64,000 bases of DNA from Suttonella sp. R2A3 (GCF_021513215.1 NZ_CP090975.1:427501-491500), one strand, 5' to 3'; positions 8,414 to 17,070 are shown, numbered from the stretch's first letter. The notes: generated by a model from the letters alone, not told the origin. Numbers and translations are program-made.

Positions 8414-9445
8414 ATGTCGGCAATCATTATTGGCATCGAAGAACAGACATTATGCGCTGCAGACCAACGCCGTCTGCGCGCAACAAACTGTGCCGGCGCC
8501 ATTTTATTCACGCGTAATTTTTCCTCTTATGATCAACTGCGCACGCTTATTGAAGATATTCGCGCATGCAAACCTGATGCCTTAGTATGTGTGGATCATG
8601 AAGGTGGCCGCGTACAACGGTTCATGGATGGCTTTACCCGCATTCCTGCAATGGCCACATTCGGCAAAATATTTAGCGAACGTCCAGTCTTGGCGCTACA
8701 GCTCGCCCACGCTTGCGGGGTGATTATCGCTTACGAGCTCGCCTCGCTCGATATTGATTTTAGCTTCACTCCGGTACTCGATTTACAAGACAGCGCATCG
8801 AGCGTAATTGGTGAACGTGCCCTTTCAGCACATCCTGCCGAAGTCAGCATCCTCGCCAGTGCGCTGCGTAAAGGGCTTGCCGATATGGGTATGGTCGCGG
8901 TTGGTAAACACTATCCTGGACATGGCCGCGTCTGTGGCGATTCACATCATGTGCTCCCTCATGACACACGCTCAGAATGTGAGCGTGAGGCCGATTTAGC
9001 GCCGTTTCTCACCCAAATCCACGATGGTATCGAAGCGCTGATGCCTGCGCATATCGTCTATCCGGAAAGTGACGGCTTGCCAGCGGGATTTTCGTCGCTC
9101 ATGTTACAACGCCTGCGTGATTATGGCTTTGATGGTGCAATTATCAGCGATGATTTAGATATGGCCGGTGCCGATATCATTGGTGACGGACCAGCGAAAG
9201 TACAAAAAGCGCTGACTGCTGGTGCTGATTTGACGTTAATCTGTAACAATTTTGTGGCAATCGATGCAGCGCTAGCTGCCAACTACGACCAACCACAGGC
9301 AAAACATTCACAAACCCGGATAGCAGCGCTGCGTCACCGATTCCAACCCTCAAACGATGCGCTACAACGCTACAATCATGCTAAAGCACTTTTTAACACC
9401 CACTATTTAACCCTTTTTTCTCACCAGGAGCGATCTGATGGCTGA
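8414..9445 (+). CDS. nagZ: beta-N-acetylhexosaminidase
   Basis: Glycoside hydrolase family 3 enzyme of 343 residues, cytosolic. It removes N-acetylglucosamine from 1,6-anhydro-muropeptides during peptidoglycan recycling. The substrate motif KHYPGHG with a following DSHH loop carrying the catalytic His, FTPVLDL near residue 118 and the nucleophile region AIISDDLDM near residue 248 are all present. No Shine-Dalgarno is obvious at the ATG, but MSAIIIGIEEQTL aligns with the usual NagZ start. Its last 8 bases overlap the next gene. Confidence 0.95.
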   Translation: MSAIIIGIEEQTLCAADQRRLRATNCAGAILFTRNFSSYDQLRTLIEDIRACKPDALVCVDHEGGRVQRFMDGFTRIPAMATFGKIFSERPVLALQLAHACGVIIAYELASLDIDFSFTPVLDLQDSASSVIGERALSAHPAEVSILASALRKGLADMGMVAVGKHYPGHGRVCGDSHHVLPHDTRSECEREADLAPFLTQIHDGIEALMPAHIVYPESDGLPAGFSSLMLQRLRDYGFDGAIISDDLDMAGADIIGDGPAKVQKALTAGADLTLICNNFVAIDAALAANYDQPQAKHSQTRIAALRHRFQPSNDALQRYNHAKALFNTHYLTLFSHQERSDG

Positions 9446-9806
9446 AAAACTTGTCGTCGTCATACTCAACAGCAACCCGGAAAATCAAAGCGAAATGGTT
9501 GAGCCGATTTATCATGCTACCATTGCCGCCTCAATGGACTATGAAGCGGAAATCATTCTCGCTGGTCGTGCGGGCGAAATCGCCATTCGTGGTGTCGCTG
9601 AGGCCATCGAATCGCCACGTAAAACCGATGAAACGGTTTATGATTTATTAAAAGAAGCCTACCAAAGCGGCGTGCAGATTAAAGTCAGTAAATTTGTGGT
9701 ACAAAAATGGGGCGATAATTTGATTGCCGAAGTCAGCGAGGTGGTCAGTGGTGGCTATATCGTTGGCGAAATCATGAACAGCAATGTCACCACCCTAACC
9801 TATTAA
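9438..9806 (+). CDS. DsrE/DsrF-like family protein
   Basis: Soluble alpha/beta protein of 122 residues starting inside the nagZ stop region. The opening KLVVVILNSNPENQSEMVEPIYHATIAA and the later SGVQIKVSKFVVQKWG resemble DsrE/YchN-fold proteins. No cysteine is present, so a TusD-like sulfur-transfer role is unlikely; the fold assignment is by overall pattern only. It lies between nagZ and a purine phosphoribosyltransferase, with AGGAG before its start (9427-9431). Confidence 0.6.
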   Translation: MAEKLVVVILNSNPENQSEMVEPIYHATIAASMDYEAEIILAGRAGEIAIRGVAEAIESPRKTDETVYDLLKEAYQSGVQIKVSKFVVQKWGDNLIAEVSEVVSGGYIVGEIMNSNVTTLTY

Positions 9807-9839
9807 CCCCTTATAAATTAACCCAATATAAAGAAGACC

Positions 9840-10412
9840 ATGAGCCAACTAAGCAACCAAGAACTCGAAAACGTTCTACGCAACTCTGAATGCCTGATTA
9901 CCACAGCAGAAGTCAACGCCGCCTACGACAAACTTGCTGCCCAGCTGAACCTGCATTACGCCGGACTCAATCCTATTGTGATGGTGGTGATGAACGGGGG
10001 ACTTATTCCTGCCGGCCAGCTACTGACCAAACTGTTTTTCTTTCACCGCATGGAGTACATCCACGCCACGCGTTACCGTGATAACCAAGGCACCGATGAC
10101 CTGCAATGGAAAATGCGCCCAAATATCGATTTACGCGGCGAACATGTACTGCTGATTGATGATATTTTCGATGAAGGCTACACACTGAAAGCGATTGTTG
10201 ATGAATTAAGCCAGGAATCACCAGCTACGCTGAATTGCTGTGTACTGCTGAATAAAAACCATGACCGCAAAGTTCCTAACTTTAAAGCGGATTTTATTGG
10301 TCGCGAGGTCGTTGATCGCTATATTTACGGCTGCGGCATGGATTATCATGGTTATCTCCGTCATTTACCGGGCATCTATGCGCTCAAAGAAGACAAAGAG
10401 CCATCGCTGTAG
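9840..10412 (+). CDS. Hypoxanthine-guanine phosphoribosyltransferase
   Basis: Type I phosphoribosyltransferase of 190 residues. The PRPP-binding signature VLLIDDIFDEGYT covers residues 103-115 with the paired Asp at 107-108. MVVMNGGLIPAG near 48-58 forms the PPi loop. The C-terminal DFIGREV and YIYGCGMDYHGYLRHLPGIYAL suit a 6-oxopurine enzyme: salvage of hypoxanthine or guanine with PRPP to IMP/GMP. A similar gene accompanies nagZ in other Gammaproteobacteria. The symbol is left open because hpt and gpt types are hard to separate by eye. Confidence 0.85.
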   Translation: MSQLSNQELENVLRNSECLITTAEVNAAYDKLAAQLNLHYAGLNPIVMVVMNGGLIPAGQLLTKLFFFHRMEYIHATRYRDNQGTDDLQWKMRPNIDLRGEHVLLIDDIFDEGYTLKAIVDELSQESPATLNCCVLLNKNHDRKVPNFKADFIGREVVDRYIYGCGMDYHGYLRHLPGIYALKEDKEPSL

Positions 10413-10752
10413 CTTAGCGCTCGCAAGCTTAAGCGTTTTATGGACGCTCAGCGGCTGCGTGCAACAATCTAGCTACCACGAGTATCAAAACACCACGACG
10501 CTCAATTATCGTGGTGAACAGATTACCCAAACCCATCAAGCGCAATGGCATGATCGTGAACAGGTTGCGCCCGTCATCAAAGGGCGGATCGATCAAGATG
10601 GCCGTGGCGCACTGACTATCGAAGCAGTGCCACCACCGCAGCCGGTTAATGTCATCATCGTGCCAACGCGCCAACCCTGTCAGCAAGCGCCAAAGAACCA
10701 AGGACCTTTGATACAACGCAAAACCATCATCCCGGGGATTACGCCATGTTAG
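10378..10752 (+). CDS. Small lipoprotein of unknown function (first of pair)
   Basis: Predicted outer-envelope lipoprotein of 124 residues. The signal peptide MRSKKTKSHRCSLALASLS ends in the lipobox LSGC with the acylated Cys near residue 27. The mature part is Gln/Thr-rich, with a proline stretch EAVPPPQPVNVI and two further cysteines near the end. The frame is open further upstream, but the ATG at 10378 gives a proper signal peptide and overlaps the phosphoribosyltransferase stop by 35 bases. It overlaps the next lipoprotein by 7 bases. No family recognised. Confidence 0.65.
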   Translation: MRSKKTKSHRCSLALASLSVLWTLSGCVQQSSYHEYQNTTTLNYRGEQITQTHQAQWHDREQVAPVIKGRIDQDGRGALTIEAVPPPQPVNVIIVPTRQPCQQAPKNQGPLIQRKTIIPGITPC

Positions 10753-11126
10753 TTAGTCGCAAATACCGTTATCTTGCACTCATACTACTGGGTTTCTTAC
10801 TGAGTGCTTGTCAAAGCACTACCCCGCATAACGCACAAGCAGCGATTAGCGATGGTGCCTGGCGCGATCACGCCAACATCAGCAAACAAGCCGCCATTGC
10901 TCTATTTGCTGATGGTCGAGTGCAGATTATCGACCCACAACCGCGCATCATCCGCTTACGCCCCACGCTTGATGTGTATACCAACGAGTTCGCCCCTTGC
11001 TATCTACGTGAAAGCGCGCTTATTAACGGGCAATCCGCAATTGTAGAGCGGCCTTGTACACGTACTGCCGAAGACGCCGATCGCTTCGGCTTTCAAGGTA
11101 TCGGCCATCGCAGACTACTTCCTTAA
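10746..11126 (+). CDS. Small lipoprotein of unknown function (second of pair)
   Basis: Predicted lipoprotein of 126 residues: a positively charged start (MLVSRKYRY), hydrophobic core LALILLGFLLSAC with lipobox LSAC (Cys about 22), then a soluble domain with two further cysteines (FAPCYL and VERPCTR). Those two could form a disulfide in the periplasm. It begins within the previous lipoprotein gene, which implies coupled translation and probably a shared role. Not recognised beyond this. Confidence 0.65.
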   Translation: MLVSRKYRYLALILLGFLLSACQSTTPHNAQAAISDGAWRDHANISKQAAIALFADGRVQIIDPQPRIIRLRPTLDVYTNEFAPCYLRESALINGQSAIVERPCTRTAEDADRFGFQGIGHRRLLP

Positions 11127-11129
11127 TCC

Positions 11130-11393
11130 ATGCAAACACTCAATGCCCTATGCGTCTTACTCAGCCTGCTTGGCGTTGGCGCACTCACCGCAGGCTGGTT
11201 AATCATCGTTTTTTCATCGTTTTTTACCCGCCACTGGCTAGACGGGTTAATCAGCATCATCCTACCACTCGCCCCCATCATCGCTTATCGGCGACAACAC
11301 TGGCACGCCTTCATCATGCTGTGCAGCGGCAGCCTCTTCCTCGCCCTCGGTTTTGCCGGTATGCTTTTGCCTGACAGTATCCATTACGGATAA
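11130..11393 (+). CDS. Small inner-membrane protein, unknown
   Basis: Protein of 87 residues, mostly hydrophobic, with three likely membrane segments (about 5-30, 40-52, 60-80) and YRRQHW as a polar turn. It starts 3 bases after the previous lipoprotein stop, which suggests a three-gene envelope unit following nagZ-hpt. No family is recognised, and no strong ribosome site is seen other than possible coupling. Confidence 0.5.
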   Translation: MQTLNALCVLLSLLGVGALTAGWLIIVFSSFFTRHWLDGLISIILPLAPIIAYRRQHWHAFIMLCSGSLFLALGFAGMLLPDSIHYG

Positions 11394-11436
11394 TCGATAG
11401 ATGCTGTCTGGACAGGCAAATTCTTCACAAAACGCC

Positions 11437-12324
11437 TCAAACACGAGCAAATGCAGAAATCAGCCAATCTGCCACGGCGCGAATCCGTGGCGTGTGCCTG
11501 AGGTCTTCGTGCATTACCAAATAGAGTGCGAAGCGACGAAATATATCGCTGTCTTGATTAGGATTTGCGACGAGCAAATCCCCTTTTATTGGATTAACAG
11601 CAACCAATTGCGTGTCGTCGCAAGCCAAAAACGCCGGTAAAATACCCATACCCAACTGATTCTTAATAGCATTTTTAGCCAGATAGAAATCATTAGTCGA
11701 AAATACGACATTTCCGTCACGCCGCTGTTTAATCTGCTCAAACCAACTCTGCAAACGTGTATTGGCCTGAAATGCCACCCAACGCCAAGCACAAAACCCA
11801 TTTTGGCAGCGCTGCCAATAATCTTTATGTGCATAAAAATGGTAATCGATGTCACCTAATTTACGGATGACCAAATCCTGTTCGCTGGGACGATTAAGGC
11901 GCAACGCAATATCAGACTCTCTGTGATACAAATTACTATGGCGCACTTCACCTTGAATATTCAAATAAATATCAGGGTATTGCTTATAAAAATCTGACAA
12001 TTTAGGTGCTAAAATTTCATTGACGAGCACAGGTGGCGCTGATAATGTCACCACGCCTTGCATCACTGTTTGCTTTATGGCCATGCGGTGTAACGTATGC
12101 ATGCTGTTTTCGATGTCGCAGGCTTGTCCATAAAGTATCTGCCCTTCCTGGGTCAAGGTATAACGTTTACCCATGCGGTCGAATAATCGTACATTAAGCG
12201 CTTCTTCAAGCGCCGCGACACGTCTGGCAACAGTGGTATGCTGCACATCAAGCTTCTCGGCCGCCGCTGACAATGTTTGTTCATTGACCAGACAAATAAA
12301 ATAACGTACATCATTCCAGTTCAT
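11437..12324 (-). CDS. LysR-type transcriptional regulator
   Basis: DNA-binding regulator of 295 residues. The N-terminal winged helix (residues 1-60) carries QTLSAAAEKLDVQHTTVARRVAALEEAL, typical of LTTRs; the effector domain follows from about residue 90. The gene is divergent from an aldo/keto reductase across 111 bases, the usual arrangement for an LTTR and its target. A 16-bp palindrome 15 bases before its start is a likely autoregulatory site. The inducer is unknown. Confidence 0.92.
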   Translation of the reverse strand: MNWNDVRYFICLVNEQTLSAAAEKLDVQHTTVARRVAALEEALNVRLFDRMGKRYTLTQEGQILYGQACDIENSMHTLHRMAIKQTVMQGVVTLSAPPVLVNEILAPKLSDFYKQYPDIYLNIQGEVRHSNLYHRESDIALRLNRPSEQDLVIRKLGDIDYHFYAHKDYWQRCQNGFCAWRWVAFQANTRLQSWFEQIKQRRDGNVVFSTNDFYLAKNAIKNQLGMGILPAFLACDDTQLVAVNPIKGDLLVANPNQDSDIFRRFALYLVMHEDLRHTPRIRAVADWLISAFARV

Positions 12325-12338
12325 TACGACGCTCTTAC

Positions 12339-12354
12339 TGTGTAAATTTGCACA
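12339..12354. promoter_or_regulatory. Candidate LysR operator (16-bp palindrome)
   Basis: TGTG-T-AAATTT-G-CACA is a near-perfect palindrome (one mismatched pair) of the T-N11-A form typical of LTTR boxes. It lies 15 bases upstream of the regulator ATG and 82 bases upstream of the aldo/keto reductase ATG. TATACT at 12398-12403 is a plausible -10 for the reductase. Confidence 0.55.
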
Positions 12355-12435
12355 TTATATGCTTATTCCTGCTATTTTTATGCAAAATTGGTTTGTTTAT
12401 ACTACTCTCAACTCCTGGATAAAGGCGAGCAAACC

Positions 12436-13431
12436 ATGCAACAAAAATCATTAGCCAACACCCCCATTTTTCCCATTGGTCTGGGGTGTATGGGCATGAG
12501 TGAGTTTTATGGTGACAGTGATGACCAGGCGTCCTTAGCGCTCCTCGACAAAGCTTACGAGCTGGGCGTGAATTTCTGGGATAGCGCCGATACTTATGGT
12601 TTTGGACACAACGAAGCGTTGCTTGGCGAGTGGCTAAAAACCCGCGACACAAACCACCAACTTCGTGAACAACTCGTTATTGCCACGAAATTCGGCATTG
12701 TTCGCCAGCCGGGACAATATGAACGCTATATCGACAATTCTCCCGACTACATTCGATACGCCTGCGATGCATCACTAAAGCGGTTGCAAACCGATTATAT
12801 TGATGTTTATTACTGCCACCGCCGCAACCCTGACACACCGCTTGAAGAAATGATGCATGCGCTTGGGCATCTCCTCGATACCGGAAAAATTCGTGGCATT
12901 GGTCTTTCAGAAGTCAATGCCAAAACCATTCGCCGTGCACACGCCATCCATCCGCTTAGCGCCGTGCAAAGCGAATATTCATTATGGACACGCGAAGTGG
13001 AAACAGAAATTATCCCTGTTTGCGCAGAACTGGGCATTCAATTTGTTGCCTATAGCCCTTTAGGACGCGCGTTTTTAACCGGAAAAGTCGACACCAGCAC
13101 ACTCACAGATAATGACTTTCGTCGAATACTGCCGCGCTTTCATGGTCAAGCCGCCGTCCACAACCAGACATTAGTCGATACATTAAGCCAACTTGCCAAC
13201 ACTTGGCAACTTAGCAATGCCCAGCTTTGTCTCGCGTGGATGCTCAACAAATACGCACACGTGATTCCAATCGCCGGTACGCGTCGCGAACACTATTTAA
13301 TTGAAAATAGCGCAGCCGCCGACGTCATCTTGACACCCTCGCAAATCGCCCGCCTAGATAAACTTTTTCACACAGACAGCATCACCGGAAAACGTTACCC
13401 CGACGCGGGTTGGTCCGGTATCGAGCAATAG
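12436..13431 (+). CDS. Aldo/keto reductase
   Basis: NADP-dependent aldo/keto reductase of 331 residues. Catalytic residues are visible: Asp in FWDSADTYG with the Tyr four residues on, Lys in IATKFG, and His-like YYCHRRN where many AKRs have YYQHRVD. The C-terminal PIAGTRREH binds NADP phosphate. An upstream in-frame ATG at 12388 exists, but AAAGG at 12421-12425 and family alignment favour 12436. It is divergent from the LysR regulator and followed after 9 bases by a small membrane protein. Substrate unknown. Confidence 0.9.
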   Translation: MQQKSLANTPIFPIGLGCMGMSEFYGDSDDQASLALLDKAYELGVNFWDSADTYGFGHNEALLGEWLKTRDTNHQLREQLVIATKFGIVRQPGQYERYIDNSPDYIRYACDASLKRLQTDYIDVYYCHRRNPDTPLEEMMHALGHLLDTGKIRGIGLSEVNAKTIRRAHAIHPLSAVQSEYSLWTREVETEIIPVCAELGIQFVAYSPLGRAFLTGKVDTSTLTDNDFRRILPRFHGQAAVHNQTLVDTLSQLANTWQLSNAQLCLAWMLNKYAHVIPIAGTRREHYLIENSAAADVILTPSQIARLDKLFHTDSITGKRYPDAGWSGIEQ

Positions 13432-13440
13432 GAGCACACC

Positions 13441-13683
13441 ATGTCTTTCAAATTTCGCATCGTCAATACCGCCATCATGAGCATATTCTTATCGTTATTC
13501 ATGACTTTTTACGTCACATGGATTAACCTCGGCTTTACTGAGCAATTTATAAATCTTTGGTTCAAAGCATGGCTGATGGCCTTTCCTGCAGCGTTTATCG
13601 GCGTGTTGTTGCTGGCACCAATGGTACAAAAACTCACTCTGCGGCTATTGGCGTACGAAAACAAGTCATCGCCATGTCGCTGA
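13441..13683 (+). CDS. DUF2798 small membrane protein
   Basis: Protein of 80 residues with two membrane segments (about 8-30 and 40-62). It has the DUF2798 pattern: a polar start, SIFLSLFMTFYVTWINLGF, then FKAWLMAFPAAFIGVLLLAP. The family is of unknown function and often sits beside oxidoreductases and regulators, as here. AGGAG at 13431-13435 precedes the ATG, so it is cotranscribed with the aldo/keto reductase. Confidence 0.8.
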   Translation: MSFKFRIVNTAIMSIFLSLFMTFYVTWINLGFTEQFINLWFKAWLMAFPAAFIGVLLLAPMVQKLTLRLLAYENKSSPCR

Positions 13684-14157
13684 ACATTCATGCAACAAAA
13701 TCAATATGCATTAGATTGATGATTTTGCTGTTTTTCAAAATCTAACAACCATTTTTTACGTTCTAACCCGCCACCATATCCCGTTCAAACACCATCACTA
13801 ACTCAGTGCCAACAAGGTCGAGAGCAATACTAACTATTTTGCACTTACCGGAAAGATATTCATCTAGTTCTGTTCTTTACTTGTTTAAGTGGATAAACAA
13901 AAAAATACCTGTGGTTACCACACAGGCAAAAAGCACAGTTGGAACACGAAAAATAAACACGTCTTTTTTTGCTAAAGTCTATGATTAAACAAAGCGTTCT
14001 AACTAGTCCATCAAGATTCGACAAAACGATATAGGTGACATCAATCACCCACTGCAGTGCAGTCATTACGATACATTCAATTACTATAAAACAATAAGCA
14101 TACTGATTTATCTCGCTAAACCTTCTAAAATAGAGAAAAGTTTTGCCAGAGGTCCAC
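13684..14157. other. 474-base AT-rich stretch with no convincing gene
   Basis: This is the longest gap in the window. It contains a GATTTTG/CAAAATC hairpin (13721-13742) soon after the DUF2798 stop, a CCTGTG/CACAGG terminator facing the minus strand (13894-13926), a GGTGA/TCACC hairpin (14034-14049) and a perfect CACTGCAGTG palindrome (14050-14059). A 99-codon minus-strand frame covers most of it but looks unlike a protein. A small RNA ending at the minus-strand terminator is possible. Confidence 0.5.
13894..13926 (-). terminator. Intrinsic terminator facing the minus strand, no gene assigned
   Basis: Read on the minus strand: CCTGTG (13926-13921), loop TGGTAAC, CACAGG (13913-13908), then TATTTTTTTGTTT. 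The U-tract is on this strand only. No minus-strand gene is recognised upstream of it, up to the plus-strand gene at 14158. Confidence 0.6.
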
Positions 14158-14967
14158 ATGCCTTCCTTAAACGTTGCCGGTATTCAATTTGCTCCAAGCA
14201 GTAATTGGTCACTGAATTTAACCACCAGCGAACAAGCCATTCGTCGTGCGGCCGCACGTGACGCAAAACTGATTGTCCTGCCTGAATCCTCACTCTACAC
14301 TCGAGAACCAGGCGATCAAACCCTCTACGCTCAACCGCTTGATGGGCCTTTCGTGCAAGCGTTGAGTACGCTATCTGAAGAGTTATCGATCACCATTGTT
14401 GCCGGAATGAGCGAGCCTGCCACAGATTCACGGGTTTATAATACGACCGTGGTACTTGCAGACGGTGCACTACAACATCACTACCGTAAATTGCATCTCT
14501 ATGATGCCTTTAGCTACCGCGAATCCGATGAGTTTGTTGCTGGTGATGAATTACCGCCCATTTTTGAGGTTAGTGGCCTGCATTGTGGGCTAATGACGTG
14601 CTATGACTTACGCTTTCCAGAGCTTGCACGACTCTTGGCTGAACGTGGCGCTGATGTCATTATCGTGCCTACCGCTTGGTTTGCCGGCCCGTTAAAAGAG
14701 TGGCATTGGCAGGTATTATGCGCCGCGCGAGCGATTGAAAATGGTGTGTATCTGGTAGCTATTGATAGTTGTAGCACACGGCGAATTGGCATGAGCCGTG
14801 TGGTCGATCCTTATGGGGTGGCGATTGCCCAACTTGGCGCACAACCTGGTGAGCTCTACGCTACCCTTGAATCCGAGTGTTTGGTACAAGCGCGCACGCA
14901 AATGCCGATGCTCAGTCAACGTCGCTTTAGAATTGATCCTCAGGTGCGAACTTTTGAAGACGGTTAA
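14158..14967 (+). CDS. Carbon-nitrogen hydrolase (Nit/omega-amidase type)
   Basis: Nitrilase-superfamily amidase of 269 residues with the full triad: Glu43 (VLPESS), Lys111 (HYRKLHLYD) and Cys148 (TCYDLRFPEL). The close RFPEL after the nucleophile and the DAFSYRESD segment suit the Nit1/Nit2 group, which repairs deaminated glutathione or removes omega-amides; family level only. AGAGG at 14148-14152 selects the ATG at 14158 over one 15 bases earlier. The last 14 bases overlap the PBP1C start. Confidence 0.88.
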   Translation: MPSLNVAGIQFAPSSNWSLNLTTSEQAIRRAAARDAKLIVLPESSLYTREPGDQTLYAQPLDGPFVQALSTLSEELSITIVAGMSEPATDSRVYNTTVVLADGALQHHYRKLHLYDAFSYRESDEFVAGDELPPIFEVSGLHCGLMTCYDLRFPELARLLAERGADVIIVPTAWFAGPLKEWHWQVLCAARAIENGVYLVAIDSCSTRRIGMSRVVDPYGVAIAQLGAQPGELYATLESECLVQARTQMPMLSQRRFRIDPQVRTFEDG

Positions 14968-16969
14968 ATGGCTGGTCATCACCGCTATCTTGCTGGTTGC
15001 ACTCGCTTGGTTGCTCGATAGACTTTTTCCCCCTGATTTAAGCCGCTATCAAGATTGTTCATCGGTCGTCGTTGATCGCGAAGGCAAAGTCCTCAACATC
15101 GCTTTAAGCCAAGACGAACAGTGGCGGCTCAGTGTCGCGCAACTCTCACCACACTATCTTAAGCTACTGATTGCTTATGAAGATCAATCTTTTTTCGCGC
15201 ATATTGGTGTTGACCCACTGGCCATTGCTCGCGCCACCTGGCAAAACATCAGCAATATGCGGGTGATTTCTGGTGCGTCAACGCTAACCATGCAAACCGC
15301 ACGCCTGCTCGAGCCTCGCCCCCGTACTCTAGCAAACAAAGCGATTGAAGCGTTACGCGCCCTTCAGCTCGAGTGGCATTATGATAAAAAAACTATCCTC
15401 GAGATGTACGCAACGCTTGCGCCAATGGGCGGTAATGTTCAAGGCGTTGAAACCGCTTCCTGGTACTATTTTGCCAAACCTGCACGCGATTTAACCTTGA
15501 GTGAAGCCGCCTGGCTGGTCGCCTTACCGCAATCGCCTAAACGCTACAGCGATCCAATATACGCCCAAGAAGCGCGCGATAAAGTCTTACAGCGTGCATT
15601 AACACAAGACGTTATTGCGCGCGAAGAAATTGAACGTGCACTCGCCGAACCTATAATCATTAAAGCCCGACCGATGCCGCGCCATGCCCCGCATATCTCT
15701 GCCTATCTACGCAATCGTCAGCCTGAACAATGCGTGATAGGCAGCACACTCGATGCCAACCTGCAAACCGCTTTAGAAACGTTGTTAGCACAAACCCTGC
15801 GCTCGCGTGATGCCAAGAGCAATATGGCTGGCGCGGTGCTTGATAATAGCAGTGGTGAGTATTTAGCCTATGTTGGTAGTGCCGACTTTTTCTCCCTAAA
15901 ACGTGATGGGCAAATCGATATGCTCCGCGCGGTGCGCTCACCCGGATCCACCTTAAAACCCTTTATCACCCTATTCGCTTTTGATTGGTTGAATTATCAC
16001 CCCAGTAGCCATATAAACGACACACCAATCACCAGAGGCTCATATCGTCCGGTCAATTATGATGGCAGATTTAGTGGAGAAATTACCCTGGCTGATGCAC
16101 TAGCGCGCTCACGTAACGTTCCTGCTGTACGCTTACTCGCGGCTATTGACCCTGATTATTTCGCAGCAGCCCTTCGACGCCGTGGGTTATCGTTATTCTT
16201 TCCTGGCAATAAGCAAGCCAATTTAGCAATCGCTTTAGGCGGTGTCGGTGTGCGTGCTGACGAGCTTATTCATCTATACCGTGATTTGGCGAACTGTACC
16301 TTTAATCCACGCCAAGAGCTCGCCGAACAACGCGCTTGTATTAATGTGACACGTATCCTTTATCAGGTCAGTGATCTACGCTATGGTGACGAACCGGTGG
16401 CACTAAAAACCGGAACATCGTACGGCTGGCGTGATGGGTGGTTAATTGGCTACACACGCGATGTTACTTTATTACTCTGGGAAGGTCGCGCTGATGGTAG
16501 CGCTGGTGAACAGCGCAGCGGTGGTGAAGCGTTGCTCAGCCCAATGCGTCAGTTGGTCGCATTACTACCTAAAGAGAAAACCCCTTACACGGCGCTACCG
16601 CCACTTGAACGCTATATCACACAAACCCGACGCGCAGTACAACCCAGCACCACGGTTAAACAAAACGTCTTACATATCGTCAGCCCATTATCGAACAGCC
16701 AAATTGATTGGCGAGAGAATAGCCCGATTAGCTTAGTGGTTAAAGGCGGTCAAGCGCCGTATTTATGGTTTATCAACGATGAGGTTGTTGCACAGACTGC
16801 TACCCCGCGCGCCCAATTTCAGCCACAAACCGGTGGCACCTATTACCTGAGTGTGATCGATCAACAAGGCGAAAGCGCCAGCGCTCGATTTAGCCTCGAT
16901 AACGCACCGACTGCTGCTACACCAACCATCACCTTACAACGTAGTGAAGTAACCGAAAACAGCCCATAA
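14954..16969 (+). CDS. pbpC: Penicillin-binding protein 1C
   Basis: Bifunctional peptidoglycan synthase of 671 residues. Order: membrane anchor (about 5-22), glycosyltransferase domain with catalytic Glu in YEDQSF (Glu76), transpeptidase domain with SxxK (Ser332-Lys335), SRN (386-388) and KTGTS (485-489), then a C-terminal beta domain (about 560-660) typical of PbpC. I start it at TTG 14954, seven bases after AGGTG; the frame runs further upstream inside the nitrilase gene but has no family match there. It is shorter than E. coli PbpC (770 residues), mainly in linkers. The alpha-2-macroglobulin partner gene is not adjacent. Confidence 0.9.
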   Translation: MKTVKWLVITAILLVALAWLLDRLFPPDLSRYQDCSSVVVDREGKVLNIALSQDEQWRLSVAQLSPHYLKLLIAYEDQSFFAHIGVDPLAIARATWQNISNMRVISGASTLTMQTARLLEPRPRTLANKAIEALRALQLEWHYDKKTILEMYATLAPMGGNVQGVETASWYYFAKPARDLTLSEAAWLVALPQSPKRYSDPIYAQEARDKVLQRALTQDVIAREEIERALAEPIIIKARPMPRHAPHISAYLRNRQPEQCVIGSTLDANLQTALETLLAQTLRSRDAKSNMAGAVLDNSSGEYLAYVGSADFFSLKRDGQIDMLRAVRSPGSTLKPFITLFAFDWLNYHPSSHINDTPITRGSYRPVNYDGRFSGEITLADALARSRNVPAVRLLAAIDPDYFAAALRRRGLSLFFPGNKQANLAIALGGVGVRADELIHLYRDLANCTFNPRQELAEQRACINVTRILYQVSDLRYGDEPVALKTGTSYGWRDGWLIGYTRDVTLLLWEGRADGSAGEQRSGGEALLSPMRQLVALLPKEKTPYTALPPLERYITQTRRAVQPSTTVKQNVLHIVSPLSNSQIDWRENSPISLVVKGGQAPYLWFINDEVVAQTATPRAQFQPQTGGTYYLSVIDQQGESASARFSLDNAPTAATPTITLQRSEVTENSP

Positions 16970-17011
16970 GCATTATTTGCAAGCATGATTAATAAGCTAA
17001 CAGGGTTAAAT

Positions 17012-17039
17012 TTGCATTTACTTAGTGCTTTAGTAATAA
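17012..17039 (+). promoter_or_regulatory. Putative sigma-70 promoter of the TRAP-pxp operon
   Basis: TTGCAT (17012-17017), 16-base spacer, TAATAA (17034-17039). It lies 31 bases before the first TRAP gene, with AGGAG (17061-17065) at the ribosome site. Confidence 0.5.
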
Positions 17040-17070
17040 TAAAAAGCTCTACTGAACACAGGAGCCCAAG

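Noticed and set aside
10261-10377. Upstream extension of the first lipoprotein
   Set aside because: These codons lie in the phosphoribosyltransferase gene in another frame and would bury the signal peptide.
13860-14159. 99-codon minus-strand frame as a protein gene
   Set aside because: Composition is erratic (Cys/Tyr/Phe-rich, no domain), it has no convincing ribosome site and its start overlaps the hydrolase start region. The terminator lies inside the frame.
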